In this document: one piece after another, positions 1 through 5,943 of the stretch
Numbering within the stretch: position 1 is the first letter of the stretch
Layout: the number at the start of each line of letters is the position of its first letter
Source of the DNA: DATFPQ01 sp035264765
Lineage (GTDB): Bacteria; Actinomycetota; Actinomycetes; Actinomycetales; Angustibacteraceae
Direction of reading: 5' to 3'
Assembly: GCA_035264765.1 (NCBI GenBank)
Contig: DATFPQ010000057.1
Span: 1-10,162 of the forward strand
DNA length: 10,162 nucleotides
Translations under genes and position numbers: made by a program
The notes under the pieces: generated by a model
Seen by the model: the letters and a program-made list of their open reading frames with translations, nothing else
The model's database searches: none
Told to the model about the DNA's origin: nothing

Positions 1-8
1 GGGCCACG

Positions 9-1031
9 ATGCAACGACGGATCGGCCGCGCAGTTCTGGCGGCCCTCAGCACCATAGGTTTGGTGGTCAGCGGGGCGATGGCAGCCAACGCCAGCTCCGG
101 TAAGTCCGACGACCACGGGAAGCAGCGATACGGATGGGTCAGGGTCTGCCAGGACGTCAAGCGCTACGACGACGGCAAGTCTGACGAGTACGGGTACCGC
201 GGGACGTATCAGGTCAAGGACGGCTACGGTGGCGCGTGGAAGTTCGACCTCAAGGGTCGCTACGACTGCCGCCAGGTAAAGGTCCACACCGGTAAGATCT
301 CCGTCCGAGTGCTCTACAAGCCCGACGGCGCCGACCTGCAGGGCTACGCCGACAGGTATGTCGACGTCTCGAAGAACGCCTACCGGAAGGTAACGTTCGA
401 GTACCGGGCCATCGACTACGGCTGGGTGAAGGTGTGCCAGGACGTCAAGCGGTACGACGACGGCAAGGCTGACGACAACGAGTACCGCGGCACCTACCGG
501 GTCACCGACAGCCGCGGCCGCTACACGGACGTCTACCTCAAGGGTCGCTACGCCTGCGACCAGGTGAAGGTCCGCACCGGGAAGACCGACGTCAGGGTGA
601 CCTACCGGCCGGACAACACCCGGCTCATCAGTGACGACGAGGTCTACGTCAACGTCTATAAGGGCGAGTACGAGAACGTGACCTTCGAGTACAAGGCCGT
701 CGACTACGGCTGGGTCAAGGTGTGCCAGGACGTCAAGCGGTACGACGACGGCAAGGCTGACGACAACGAGTACCGCGGCAGCTACCGGGTCACCGACAGC
801 TACGGCGACTACACGGACGTGTACCTCAAGGGTCGCTACGCCTGCGACCAGGTCAAGGTCCCTACCGGCAGGACCGACGTCAAGGTGACCTACCAGCCCG
901 AGCACACCCGGCTCACGAGTGACGACGACGAGGTCTACGTCAACGTCTACAAGGGCGAGTACGAGAACGTGACGTTCGAGTACAAGGCCGTCCAGTACGG
1001 ATCCGCATTCCTCGGACGCGCGGCCGCCTGA
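9..1031 (+). CDS. Secreted protein with three tandem ~96-residue two-cysteine domains, function unknown
   Basis: I do not recognise a named family. Residues 1-30 form a classical Sec signal peptide: a basic start (MQRRIGR), a hydrophobic core to about residue 20, and a probable AxA cleavage near AMAANAS. A short polar linker leads to three head-to-tail copies of one domain at residues 41-136, 137-232 and 233-329. Each copy begins YGWV(K/R)VCQDVKRYDDGK and ends (V)TFEY(K/R)A. Each has one Cys in VCQDV and one about 40 residues later in RY(A/D)C, which suggests an intradomain disulfide. The alternation of beta-like segments, with a VYLKGRY then V.V.TG..DV.V centre, resembles SpaA/CnaB-type prealbumin-like domains; this is inference. 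There is no LPXTG anchor, and the protein ends with YGSAFLGRAAA, which starts like a fourth copy and then stops. The ATG at 9 is chosen for the signal peptide; its ribosome site lies outside or at the very edge of the window. A strong hairpin follows, so it is probably transcribed alone. Confidence 0.85.
   Translation: MQRRIGRAVLAALSTIGLVVSGAMAANASSGKSDDHGKQRYGWVRVCQDVKRYDDGKSDEYGYRGTYQVKDGYGGAWKFDLKGRYDCRQVKVHTGKISVRVLYKPDGADLQGYADRYVDVSKNAYRKVTFEYRAIDYGWVKVCQDVKRYDDGKADDNEYRGTYRVTDSRGRYTDVYLKGRYACDQVKVRTGKTDVRVTYRPDNTRLISDDEVYVNVYKGEYENVTFEYKAVDYGWVKVCQDVKRYDDGKADDNEYRGSYRVTDSYGDYTDVYLKGRYACDQVKVPTGRTDVKVTYQPEHTRLTSDDDEVYVNVYKGEYENVTFEYKAVQYGSAFLGRAAA
129..995 (+). repeat. Three tandem in-frame ~288-bp domain repeats
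   Basis: The units lie at 129-416, 417-704 and 705-995. Units 2 and 3 are nearly the same at DNA level: by my hand count about 23 substitutions and one added GAC codon in 288 bases, or roughly 92% identity. Unit 1 is clearly more diverged. The pattern suggests an old duplication followed by a recent one, or homogenisation by gene conversion. The units are whole domains, so copy number could change without breaking the frame. Confidence 0.9.
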
Positions 1032-1043
1032 ACCAAAGCTCGC

Positions 1044-1083
1044 GCGGAGCGACTCGGCTCGTCCCCGAGCTGAGTCGCTCCGC
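1044..1083 (+). terminator. Strong hairpin terminator after the tandem-domain gene
   Basis: An 18-bp stem pairs 1044-1061 with 1066-1083 around a 4-base loop (TCCC). All pairs are Watson-Crick except one G-U. It starts 13 bases after the stop codon of the preceding gene and ends 18 bases before the ribosome binding site of the next. There is no U tract, which is common for actinobacterial terminators. It probably separates transcription of the two genes; a role as an mRNA-stabilising 3' stem is the alternative. Confidence 0.7.
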
Positions 1084-1111
1084 CGGGGCACCCACTCCTC
1101 AGGAGGGGACG

Positions 1112-1450
1112 ATGAGGCTCACAGTGCTCGCCGCGCTCGTCCCGGCCCTGCTCCTGCCGTCGATGGCAGCCGCGCCGACACTGAACGGAACTGTCGGTCC
1201 GGGCTCCACCATCCAGCTCACCAAGGGCCGAGCGAGCGTCCACACCCTGAAGGCCGGCCACTACGTGGTCAAGGTGGCCGACAAGTCCGACCAGCACAAC
1301 TTCCACCTCAAGGGTCCGGGCGTGAGCAAGCACACCTCGGTGCCTGGTACGGGCAGCGCGACCGGGAAGGTCACTCTCAAGAAAGGCAAGTACGTCTTCC
1401 TCTGCGACGCGCACCCGACGATGATGATGGGCCGGTTCACCGTGACATAG
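1112..1450 (+). CDS. Small secreted cupredoxin (type-1 copper protein, plastocyanin-like)
   Basis: This 112-residue protein begins with a signal peptide (MRLTVLAALVPALLLPSMAAA, cleavage near residues 20-21), leaving about 90 residues, the usual size of a single cupredoxin domain. The copper site is readable: His62 in QHNFHL, then Cys98, His101 and Met106 in the segment FLCDAHPTMMMGRF. The Cys-X2-His-X4-Met spacing is the same as in plastocyanin. It should act outside the membrane as a one-electron carrier or copper-binding protein; the partner cannot be told, since no oxidase or reductase gene is adjacent. The start is firm: AGGAGG at 1101-1106 sits five bases before the ATG. A hairpin separates it from the gene before, so it probably has its own promoter, which I could not locate. 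Methionines 104 and 105 could also contact copper, but position 106 matches the family. Confidence 0.9.
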   Translation: MRLTVLAALVPALLLPSMAAAPTLNGTVGPGSTIQLTKGRASVHTLKAGHYVVKVADKSDQHNFHLKGPGVSKHTSVPGTGSATGKVTLKKGKYVFLCDAHPTMMMGRFTVT

Positions 1451-1485
1451 CGACGCGGCCGGCGATGATCACCCGGCCCGTGTCG
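1451..1485 (+). terminator. Possible weak hairpin terminator after the cupredoxin gene
   Basis: GGCCGG at 1457-1462 pairs with CCGGCC at 1473-1478 across a 10-base loop. The outer CGAC (1451-1454) and GTCG (1482-1485) can pair as well, with small internal bulges. It lies immediately after the stop codon. The stem is short and has no U tract, so the call is weak. Confidence 0.3.
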
Positions 1486-1523
1486 AAGGCCTGGTCGGCA
1501 GGAGAGCGCGCAGTCGAGAACCA

Positions 1524-1552
1524 TTGCCCCTTTTGCCCGGTGCCGCTACCTT
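1524..1552 (+). promoter_or_regulatory. Candidate promoter for the modular exoprotein gene
   Basis: TTGCCC (1524-1529) and TACCTT (1547-1552) are separated by 17 bases. They fit the loose TTGNNN / TANNNT pattern of actinobacterial housekeeping sigma factors, and the stretch around 1519-1534 is locally rich in A and T. Transcription would start near 1559, about 55 bases before the leader ATG at 1614. This is a pattern match only. Confidence 0.3.
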
Positions 1553-1613
1553 TCGAGGGTCCCGAGGCGGCATCGCGCCACGCCGGATCGTACGAGCTCG
1601 AGGGGGAGCGCGG

Positions 1614-1634
1614 ATGGACGGCGCCACCACGTGA
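1614..1634 (+). CDS. Six-codon leader ORF (MDGATT) coupled to the exoprotein start
   Basis: The ATG at 1614 has a good purine-rich ribosome site (GAGGGGGAG, about 1600-1608) at ordinary spacing. It encodes only MDGATT before TGA at 1632-1634. That TGA overlaps the GTG start of the next gene in the four bases GTGA (1631-1634), the classic geometry for translational coupling. The GTG itself has no ribosome site at proper distance. Either the leader delivers ribosomes to the GTG, or one base is missing or extra in this sequence and ATG 1614 is the true start. I cannot separate the two. Confidence 0.4.
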   Translation: MDGATT

Positions 1635-4036
1635 GAGGGCTCGGGCGGGTCCCGGGAGCCACGGCGGCCGGGCCGCGGCGGGCCGCCCTGGTCGCCGCGG
1701 TTGCCGCAGTGGCACCGCTCGCCATGGTCGCCCCGGCACTGCTCGGAACGGCTGTGCTCGGCACCGCGGTGGCCACCGCCGTGGTCGGAACCGCAGTGGT
1801 CGGCACGGTGTACGCGGACCCGGCCCGTGCGACCACGCCAGGAGTCGGCTTCACCGCGGACGCGCTCCCGACCTACCAGACCAACGGCATCGCCTGGTCG
1901 GTGGCCTCGGCGAACGGTGCGGTGTACGTCGGCGGCACCTTCAGCGCGGTCCGCCCGCCGGGCGCTGCCGCGGGAACCGACGAGAGCTCCGTGAGCAACT
2001 TCGTCGCCCTGGACGCCGCGACCGGGAAGCCGACCGACTGCAGGGTGAGCTTCACCGGCAAGACCCCCTCCGTGCGCGCCCTCGCGGTGTCGCCCGACCA
2101 GCGGACCCTGTACGCCGCCGGCCTGTTCAGCGCGGTCAACGGCAAGGCGGTGCAGAACCTGGCCGCCGTCGACCTGCGCACCTGCACGCAGGTCGCCGCG
2201 TTCCACCCGGCAGTGAACGGCTGGGTTCGCGGCCTGGCCGTGGCACCCAACGGAGACGTCTACCTCGCCGGCGAGTTCCGGAGCGTCGATGGGCATAACC
2301 GCAGCCACTTCGCAGCCGTGACCCCGCACGCGGCCCTCCTCCCGTGGGCCCCTGCGGCCGACCTGGACGGCTACACCGTCGCCGTGACGCCGGACGGCAA
2401 GAACGTCGCCCTCGGCGGCGCTTTCAACTCCGTCGACGGCGTCGACTCGCATGCCCTCGCCGTCGTGACGACGGGCACCGGCGAGATCGTCCACAGCTAC
2501 CCGGACGAGTTCGTGCCCCAGGGCTCGACCGTGAAGTCGCTGGTCGCAGACGGCTCCGGCGTCTACTCCGCCAACGAGGGGACGGGCTTCGACCTCTTCG
2601 ACGGCCGCATGGCGCTGAACTCCCCAACCTTCACCGAGCGGTGGCGCGACACCTGCCTCGGCGCCACCCAGGCCGTGCTCGTCGACGGCCGAAACCTCTA
2701 CGCAGCGAGCCACGCGCACGACTGCTCCAGCATGGGCGGCTTCCCCAACGGCCGCCGTCAGCACCTCTCCGTCGAAGGGACGCACGACCCGCACCTTCGG
2801 GTCTGGTGGCCGGACACCAACGGCGGCCTCGGCGAGGCCCTCGGCCCCCGCGCCCTGGCCATCGCCTCGACCGGCACTCACCGCTACCTGTTCGCCGTCG
2901 GTGAGTTCACTTCGGTCAACGGTAAGGAACAGCAGGCGGTGCTACGGCTGCCGGACGGACCCGACACCGGCGCCCCTCCCGGGCCGTTCGGCGTATCCGC
3001 GGGTACGGCCACCGCTGGGCGGGTCCAGCTACGCTGGCTGGCGAGCACCGACCGGGACGACGAGACGCTGACCTACGACGTGTCCCGGGACGGGTCCCGA
3101 ATCGCCACCATCAACGCGCGATCCGACTGGTGGCGCCGGCCTCAGGTGTCCTACGTCGACACCGATGTGGTGCCGGGCCGGCTGTACGTGTACCGGGTCA
3201 GGGCCAGGGACGGGTCCGGGAACACCAGCTCCGGCTCCTCGCTGGGCGTGCGGCCGAGCTCCACGAGCAACCGCTACGCGCGCACGGTGCTCGCCGACCG
3301 CCCGTCGCTGTACTGGCGGTACGACGAGAGAACGGGTAACTCGCTGGGCGACGAGTCCGCGGCCGGGAACGGCGGCCTCCTGCAGGGCAGCCGCACGCCC
3401 GCCGTCAGGCCGGGAGCCCTGGCCCAGGACCGGAGCACCGCCATGGGGTTCGACGGCGAGACCGGGTACGCCTACCAGGCTCAGCCCGAGACGGGACGGA
3501 CGGCGTTCACCGTGGAGACGTGGTTCCGCACGACCACGAAGGGCGGCGGCAAGATCGTCGGGTTCGGCGACAACACCACCAGGCTGAGCCGGAAGGACGA
3601 CCGGCACGTCTATCTGCGGGACGACGGGCGGCTGACGTTCGGTGTCTACACGGGTGTCGTGCACACACTCACGTCCCGGTTCGCCTACAACGACGGTCGG
3701 TGGCACCACGTGGTCGCGTCGCAGGGCGGGGGCGGCATGGCGCTGTACCTCGACGGTGCCCGCGCCGCCACCAACCGGGTCCGGCCGATCAGGAACTACC
3801 AGGGCTACTGGCGCGTCGGCGGCGACCGGCTGAGCGGCTGGCCGAGCCGCCCCACGAGCAACTTCTTCGCCGGCGTGGTGGACGAGACGGCCGTCTACCG
3901 CACCCAGCTCACGGCGCAGCGGGTCGCCGCGCACTACCGGGCGTCCGGACGGACGCTCGACCTCGCGGACGCGCCCATGGGCCGCGACGACCCGACCTCC
4001 GCGCAGAGCGGCTCCGGACGGCGCGCGTCACAGTGA
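1631..4036 (+). CDS. Large modular secreted protein: beta-propeller-like repeats, FnIII-like domain, LamG-like domain
   Basis: The 801-residue product is exported or membrane-tethered. Residues 16-63 are hydrophobic, ending near YADPARA. Residues 75-440 carry repeated strands with a hydrophobic pair, (G/A)-x-F and (S/R)xV(N/D)G: VYVGGTFSAV (98), LYAAGLFSAVNG (160), VYLAGEFRSVDG (210), VALGGAFNSVDG (259) and LFAVGEFTSVNG (420). These are typical of Delta-60/DUF5122-like beta-propellers. Residues 446-544 look like a fibronectin type III domain (PPGPFGVSAG..., YVYRVRARDGSGN). Residues 549-772 look like a LamG/concanavalin A-like jellyroll (LYWRYDE, FTVETWFRT, DGRWHHVVASQ, ALYLDGA, FAGVVDETAVYRTQLTAQRV). 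A 29-residue polar tail ends the protein. I see no catalytic motif or sortase signal; binding of a polymer or surface glycan is the likeliest role (inference). GTG 1631 is the first start in this frame; ATG 1724 (residue 32) would remove much of the export signal. The end overlaps the convergent response regulator gene by nine bases. Confidence 0.85.
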   Translation: MRGLGRVPGATAAGPRRAALVAAVAAVAPLAMVAPALLGTAVLGTAVATAVVGTAVVGTVYADPARATTPGVGFTADALPTYQTNGIAWSVASANGAVYVGGTFSAVRPPGAAAGTDESSVSNFVALDAATGKPTDCRVSFTGKTPSVRALAVSPDQRTLYAAGLFSAVNGKAVQNLAAVDLRTCTQVAAFHPAVNGWVRGLAVAPNGDVYLAGEFRSVDGHNRSHFAAVTPHAALLPWAPAADLDGYTVAVTPDGKNVALGGAFNSVDGVDSHALAVVTTGTGEIVHSYPDEFVPQGSTVKSLVADGSGVYSANEGTGFDLFDGRMALNSPTFTERWRDTCLGATQAVLVDGRNLYAASHAHDCSSMGGFPNGRRQHLSVEGTHDPHLRVWWPDTNGGLGEALGPRALAIASTGTHRYLFAVGEFTSVNGKEQQAVLRLPDGPDTGAPPGPFGVSAGTATAGRVQLRWLASTDRDDETLTYDVSRDGSRIATINARSDWWRRPQVSYVDTDVVPGRLYVYRVRARDGSGNTSSGSSLGVRPSSTSNRYARTVLADRPSLYWRYDERTGNSLGDESAAGNGGLLQGSRTPAVRPGALAQDRSTAMGFDGETGYAYQAQPETGRTAFTVETWFRTTTKGGGKIVGFGDNTTRLSRKDDRHVYLRDDGRLTFGVYTGVVHTLTSRFAYNDGRWHHVVASQGGGGMALYLDGARAATNRVRPIRNYQGYWRVGGDRLSGWPSRPTSNFFAGVVDETAVYRTQLTAQRVAAHYRASGRTLDLADAPMGRDDPTSAQSGSGRRASQ
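1745..1810 (+). repeat. Degenerate GTAV repeat in the exoprotein signal region
   Basis: Residues 39-60 of the exoprotein are built from imperfect copies of G-T-A-V with L, V or A-T between them (GTAVLGTAVATAVVGTAVVG). At DNA level the copies are GGNACNGCNGTG-like and vary mostly at third positions. The result is an extra hydrophobic segment following a first one at residues 18-38, which makes the export signal about twice the normal length. Confidence 0.7.
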
Positions 4037-4519
4037 CGAGATCGACAGGCTGTCCCAGAGCCGACGCCGGCGACCGCTCTTGCCCGCTCGTGGGGACGCT
4101 GTGCCCGCTGCCCTCGGCCGGAGCGCGCCGGCCACCCGCGGGTCGATGGGCGCGTGTCCGGTGGGCGCGGCACGGACGGCGGCGATGATGTCGTGGGGGT
4201 CGCAGTCTTTGATCAGGTAGCCGACGGCTCCGGCCTGGATCGCCTCGCTGACCCGGCGCCGGTCGGCGAACGAGCTCAGCACCACGACGCGTGTGCGCGG
4301 CAGGCCCGCCAGAATGCCCCGGGTGGCGGCAACCCCGTCGAGCACCGGCATCGACAGGTCCATCAGCACGACGTCGGGCCGTAGCCGGTAGGCGAGCTCA
4401 ACGGCTACCGCGCCGTCGGCGGCCTCACCGACCACGTCGATCCGCTCGGCGCCGCCGAGCAGCGCCGTCAGACCAGCCCGCACCAACGCGTGGTCGTCGA
4501 CCACCAACACGCTCGTCAT
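4028..4519 (-). CDS. NarL/FixJ-type response regulator, receiver only, C-terminal HTH lost
   Basis: Residues 1-118 are a complete CheY-like receiver: acidic pair Asp8-Asp9 (VLVVDDH), phospho-acceptor Asp54 (VLMDLSMP), Ser82 (VVLSSFA) and Lys104 (YLIKD). The segment GHAPIDPRVAGAL at 121-133 is the standard end of the receiver in NarL-family regulators, after which a linker and a ~65-residue LuxR helix-turn-helix are expected, for a total near 210-220. Here the protein runs into a basic tail (RPRAAG...GRRRRLWDSLSISSL) and stops at 163. None of the three reverse frames in 4021-4140 encodes an LTxRE-type helix-turn-helix, so a simple frameshift does not restore it. The start ATG has GAGG at 4525-4528, five bases upstream. 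No histidine kinase gene is visible. It could be a degraded gene, or a single-domain regulator acting by protein contact. The monooxygenase lies 177 bp upstream on the same strand; that gap holds only a short CGAAG/CTTCG hairpin at 4610-4625. Confidence 0.85.
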   Translation of the reverse strand: MTSVLVVDDHALVRAGLTALLGGAERIDVVGEAADGAVAVELAYRLRPDVVLMDLSMPVLDGVAATRGILAGLPRTRVVVLSSFADRRRVSEAIQAGAVGYLIKDCDPHDIIAAVRAAPTGHAPIDPRVAGALRPRAAGTASPRAGKSGRRRRLWDSLSISSL

Positions 4520-4696
4520 GCCGACCTCATCTCAGCCGCACCAGGGACGCATGCACCCCCGCACCGGGCGCTGCCTTGCCACGACGGTATCCAGGAGGGG
4601 AGGCCCCCGCGAAGTCGGACCTTCGTCGTAGTACCCGGCTTGAGCGGCTCTGGAGGACGTGGGCGGCCGACGTCGCGCGTAGCCGGCCCGATCGAG

Positions 4697-5932
4697 CTAG
4701 GTCCAGGCCGGCGCGAGCCGCTCGGCGCGGCGGCGCACCTCCGAGTACGGCAGCTCGGGGCTGAGGGCCGGCCCGACGGCGCTGCCGCCGAGCAGCGTCG
4801 TCACACAGGAGCGCAGCATGTCGATCGGCTCCTCGAGCAGGACCCGCTGCGCGATCCAGCTCACGGCGTCGGCCTCCGGCTTCCAGGCGGCGTCGTAGCA
4901 CGCCGCTCCGGCGGTGAGGTCGCCCCCGGCCTCCCCGATGCACCGGTCCAGCACGACGGCGGACTCCATGGCCGCGTTGACGCCCTGGCCGATGGGCGGG
5001 AACGCGGCCGCGGCGTCCCCGAGCAGCACTGCGCGTCCGGCATGCAGCTGGGAGCACGACGCCGTACGACCGACGTGGCACGCCGGTCGCTGTACGAAGG
5101 CCGCGATGTCGTCGTCACTGGCGAGGTCGAGGATCGCCGGGCAGACCCGCCGGAAGTACTCCCGCGCGTCGTCCACCGACCGCCAGGCCAGGGCCTCCTT
5201 CGAGCCGACGCAGCAGAACCAGCGCGCGGACTGCGGTCCGTCGTCGCCGTTGACGGCGCCCGCCACGTTGAAGTGGCGCACAGACAGCGCCTGCAGGTAG
5301 TGCTTGTCCAGGCGGTCGCCGACGCGGCTGAGCTCGATCATCGTGACGTACGTCGGGATGGACGTCGTCCGGACGACGAAGCCGCACACCTGCTGCTGCA
5401 TCGCCCGACGCACGACCGAGCCACCACCGTCGGCTCCGACCACCAGGTCGAACCGCCCGGTCGTGGTTCCCTCCGGCGACTCGCGAGTCACCGTCCCCGT
5501 GTGGACGTCGACGTCCGAGACCCCGGCCCCGAAGCAGAGGTCGACCCACTCGGCGTAGTGGTCGCAGATGAGGTCCAGAAGCGCGCGTAGGATGTCGCTG
5601 CGTGAACCCGTCCAGCCCGGTTTCGACCACCGGTCGACGACGCGCCCGTACTGCTGGATGCCCTTGAACTGCAGCATCCGCGCATCGAAGTACGGCGTCG
5701 CCTCGATGTATCGCAGCGCCCGGAGCCCGTGGTCGGTGATGTCGGCCATGTAGGCCTTGTCCGGGTTGATCCGCGGGCCGGCGTACGGGTGCTGGTCCCG
5801 TTCGAAGACGGTGCTGCGGATTCCGCGTCGAGCCAGCGCGATGGCGGTCACCAGGCCGGCCGGACCACCGCCGACGACCGCCACGGACCCCGACTCCGCT
5901 GGAAGGATTCTTCGCCTGTCCGTCCTCTCCAC
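4697..5932 (-). CDS. Class A FAD-dependent monooxygenase, kynurenine 3-monooxygenase-like
   Basis: The product, 411 residues from the chosen GTG, is a cytosolic flavoprotein hydroxylase that would use NAD(P)H and O2 on an aromatic or similar substrate. Visible motifs are the FAD Rossmann segment VAVVGGGPAG (17-26) followed by Glu44 (VFERD), the DG motif GADGGGSVVRR (166-176), and the GD motif GDAAAAFPPIGQGVNAAMES (305-324). The N-terminal part, RINPDKAYMADITDHGLRAL then LQFKGIQQYGR, resembles kynurenine 3-monooxygenases, but length and details do not prove that activity. The usual GDAAH histidine is Ala here. The reading frame is open to 6169, but the upstream portion is low-complexity Arg/Pro/Ala and unlike the family. 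GTG 5932 is chosen because AGGGAGG lies four bases before it and FAD binding begins 16 residues later. No kynureninase or other tryptophan-degradation gene is adjacent, so the substrate may instead belong to secondary metabolism. Confidence 0.85.
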   Translation of the reverse strand: MERTDRRRILPAESGSVAVVGGGPAGLVTAIALARRGIRSTVFERDQHPYAGPRINPDKAYMADITDHGLRALRYIEATPYFDARMLQFKGIQQYGRVVDRWSKPGWTGSRSDILRALLDLICDHYAEWVDLCFGAGVSDVDVHTGTVTRESPEGTTTGRFDLVVGADGGGSVVRRAMQQQVCGFVVRTTSIPTYVTMIELSRVGDRLDKHYLQALSVRHFNVAGAVNGDDGPQSARWFCCVGSKEALAWRSVDDAREYFRRVCPAILDLASDDDIAAFVQRPACHVGRTASCSQLHAGRAVLLGDAAAAFPPIGQGVNAAMESAVVLDRCIGEAGGDLTAGAACYDAAWKPEADAVSWIAQRVLLEEPIDMLRSCVTTLLGGSAVGPALSPELPYSEVRRRAERLAPAWT

Positions 5933-5936
5933 GATG

Positions 5937-5943
5937 CCTCCCT
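5937..5943 (-). promoter_or_regulatory. Ribosome binding site that fixes the monooxygenase start
   Basis: On the - strand AGGGAGG is followed by four bases (CATC) and the GTG at 5932. It is the best Shine-Dalgarno match in the region and argues against the longer open frame reaching 6169. Confidence 0.7.

Noticed and set aside
999..1027. GGATCC and GCGGCCGC (common cloning sites) close together at the 3' end of the first gene, suggesting a vector or engineered junction
   Set aside because: Another GCGGCCGC occurs inside repeat unit 2, such sites arise often in DNA this rich in GC, and coding sequence and the following terminator look natural.
1469..2881. Long open frame on the - strand opposite the exoprotein (470 codons)
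   Set aside because: It is a frame shadow of GC-rich coding sequence: its product is Val/Gly/Arg-rich with no recognisable motif, and the + strand frame shows clear domains.
4021..4140. Possibility that the response regulator is only frameshifted and the helix-turn-helix continues in another frame
   Set aside because: I translated the three reverse frames of this stretch and none gives an LTxRE-type or other LuxR helix-turn-helix segment; beyond it lies coding sequence of the convergent gene.
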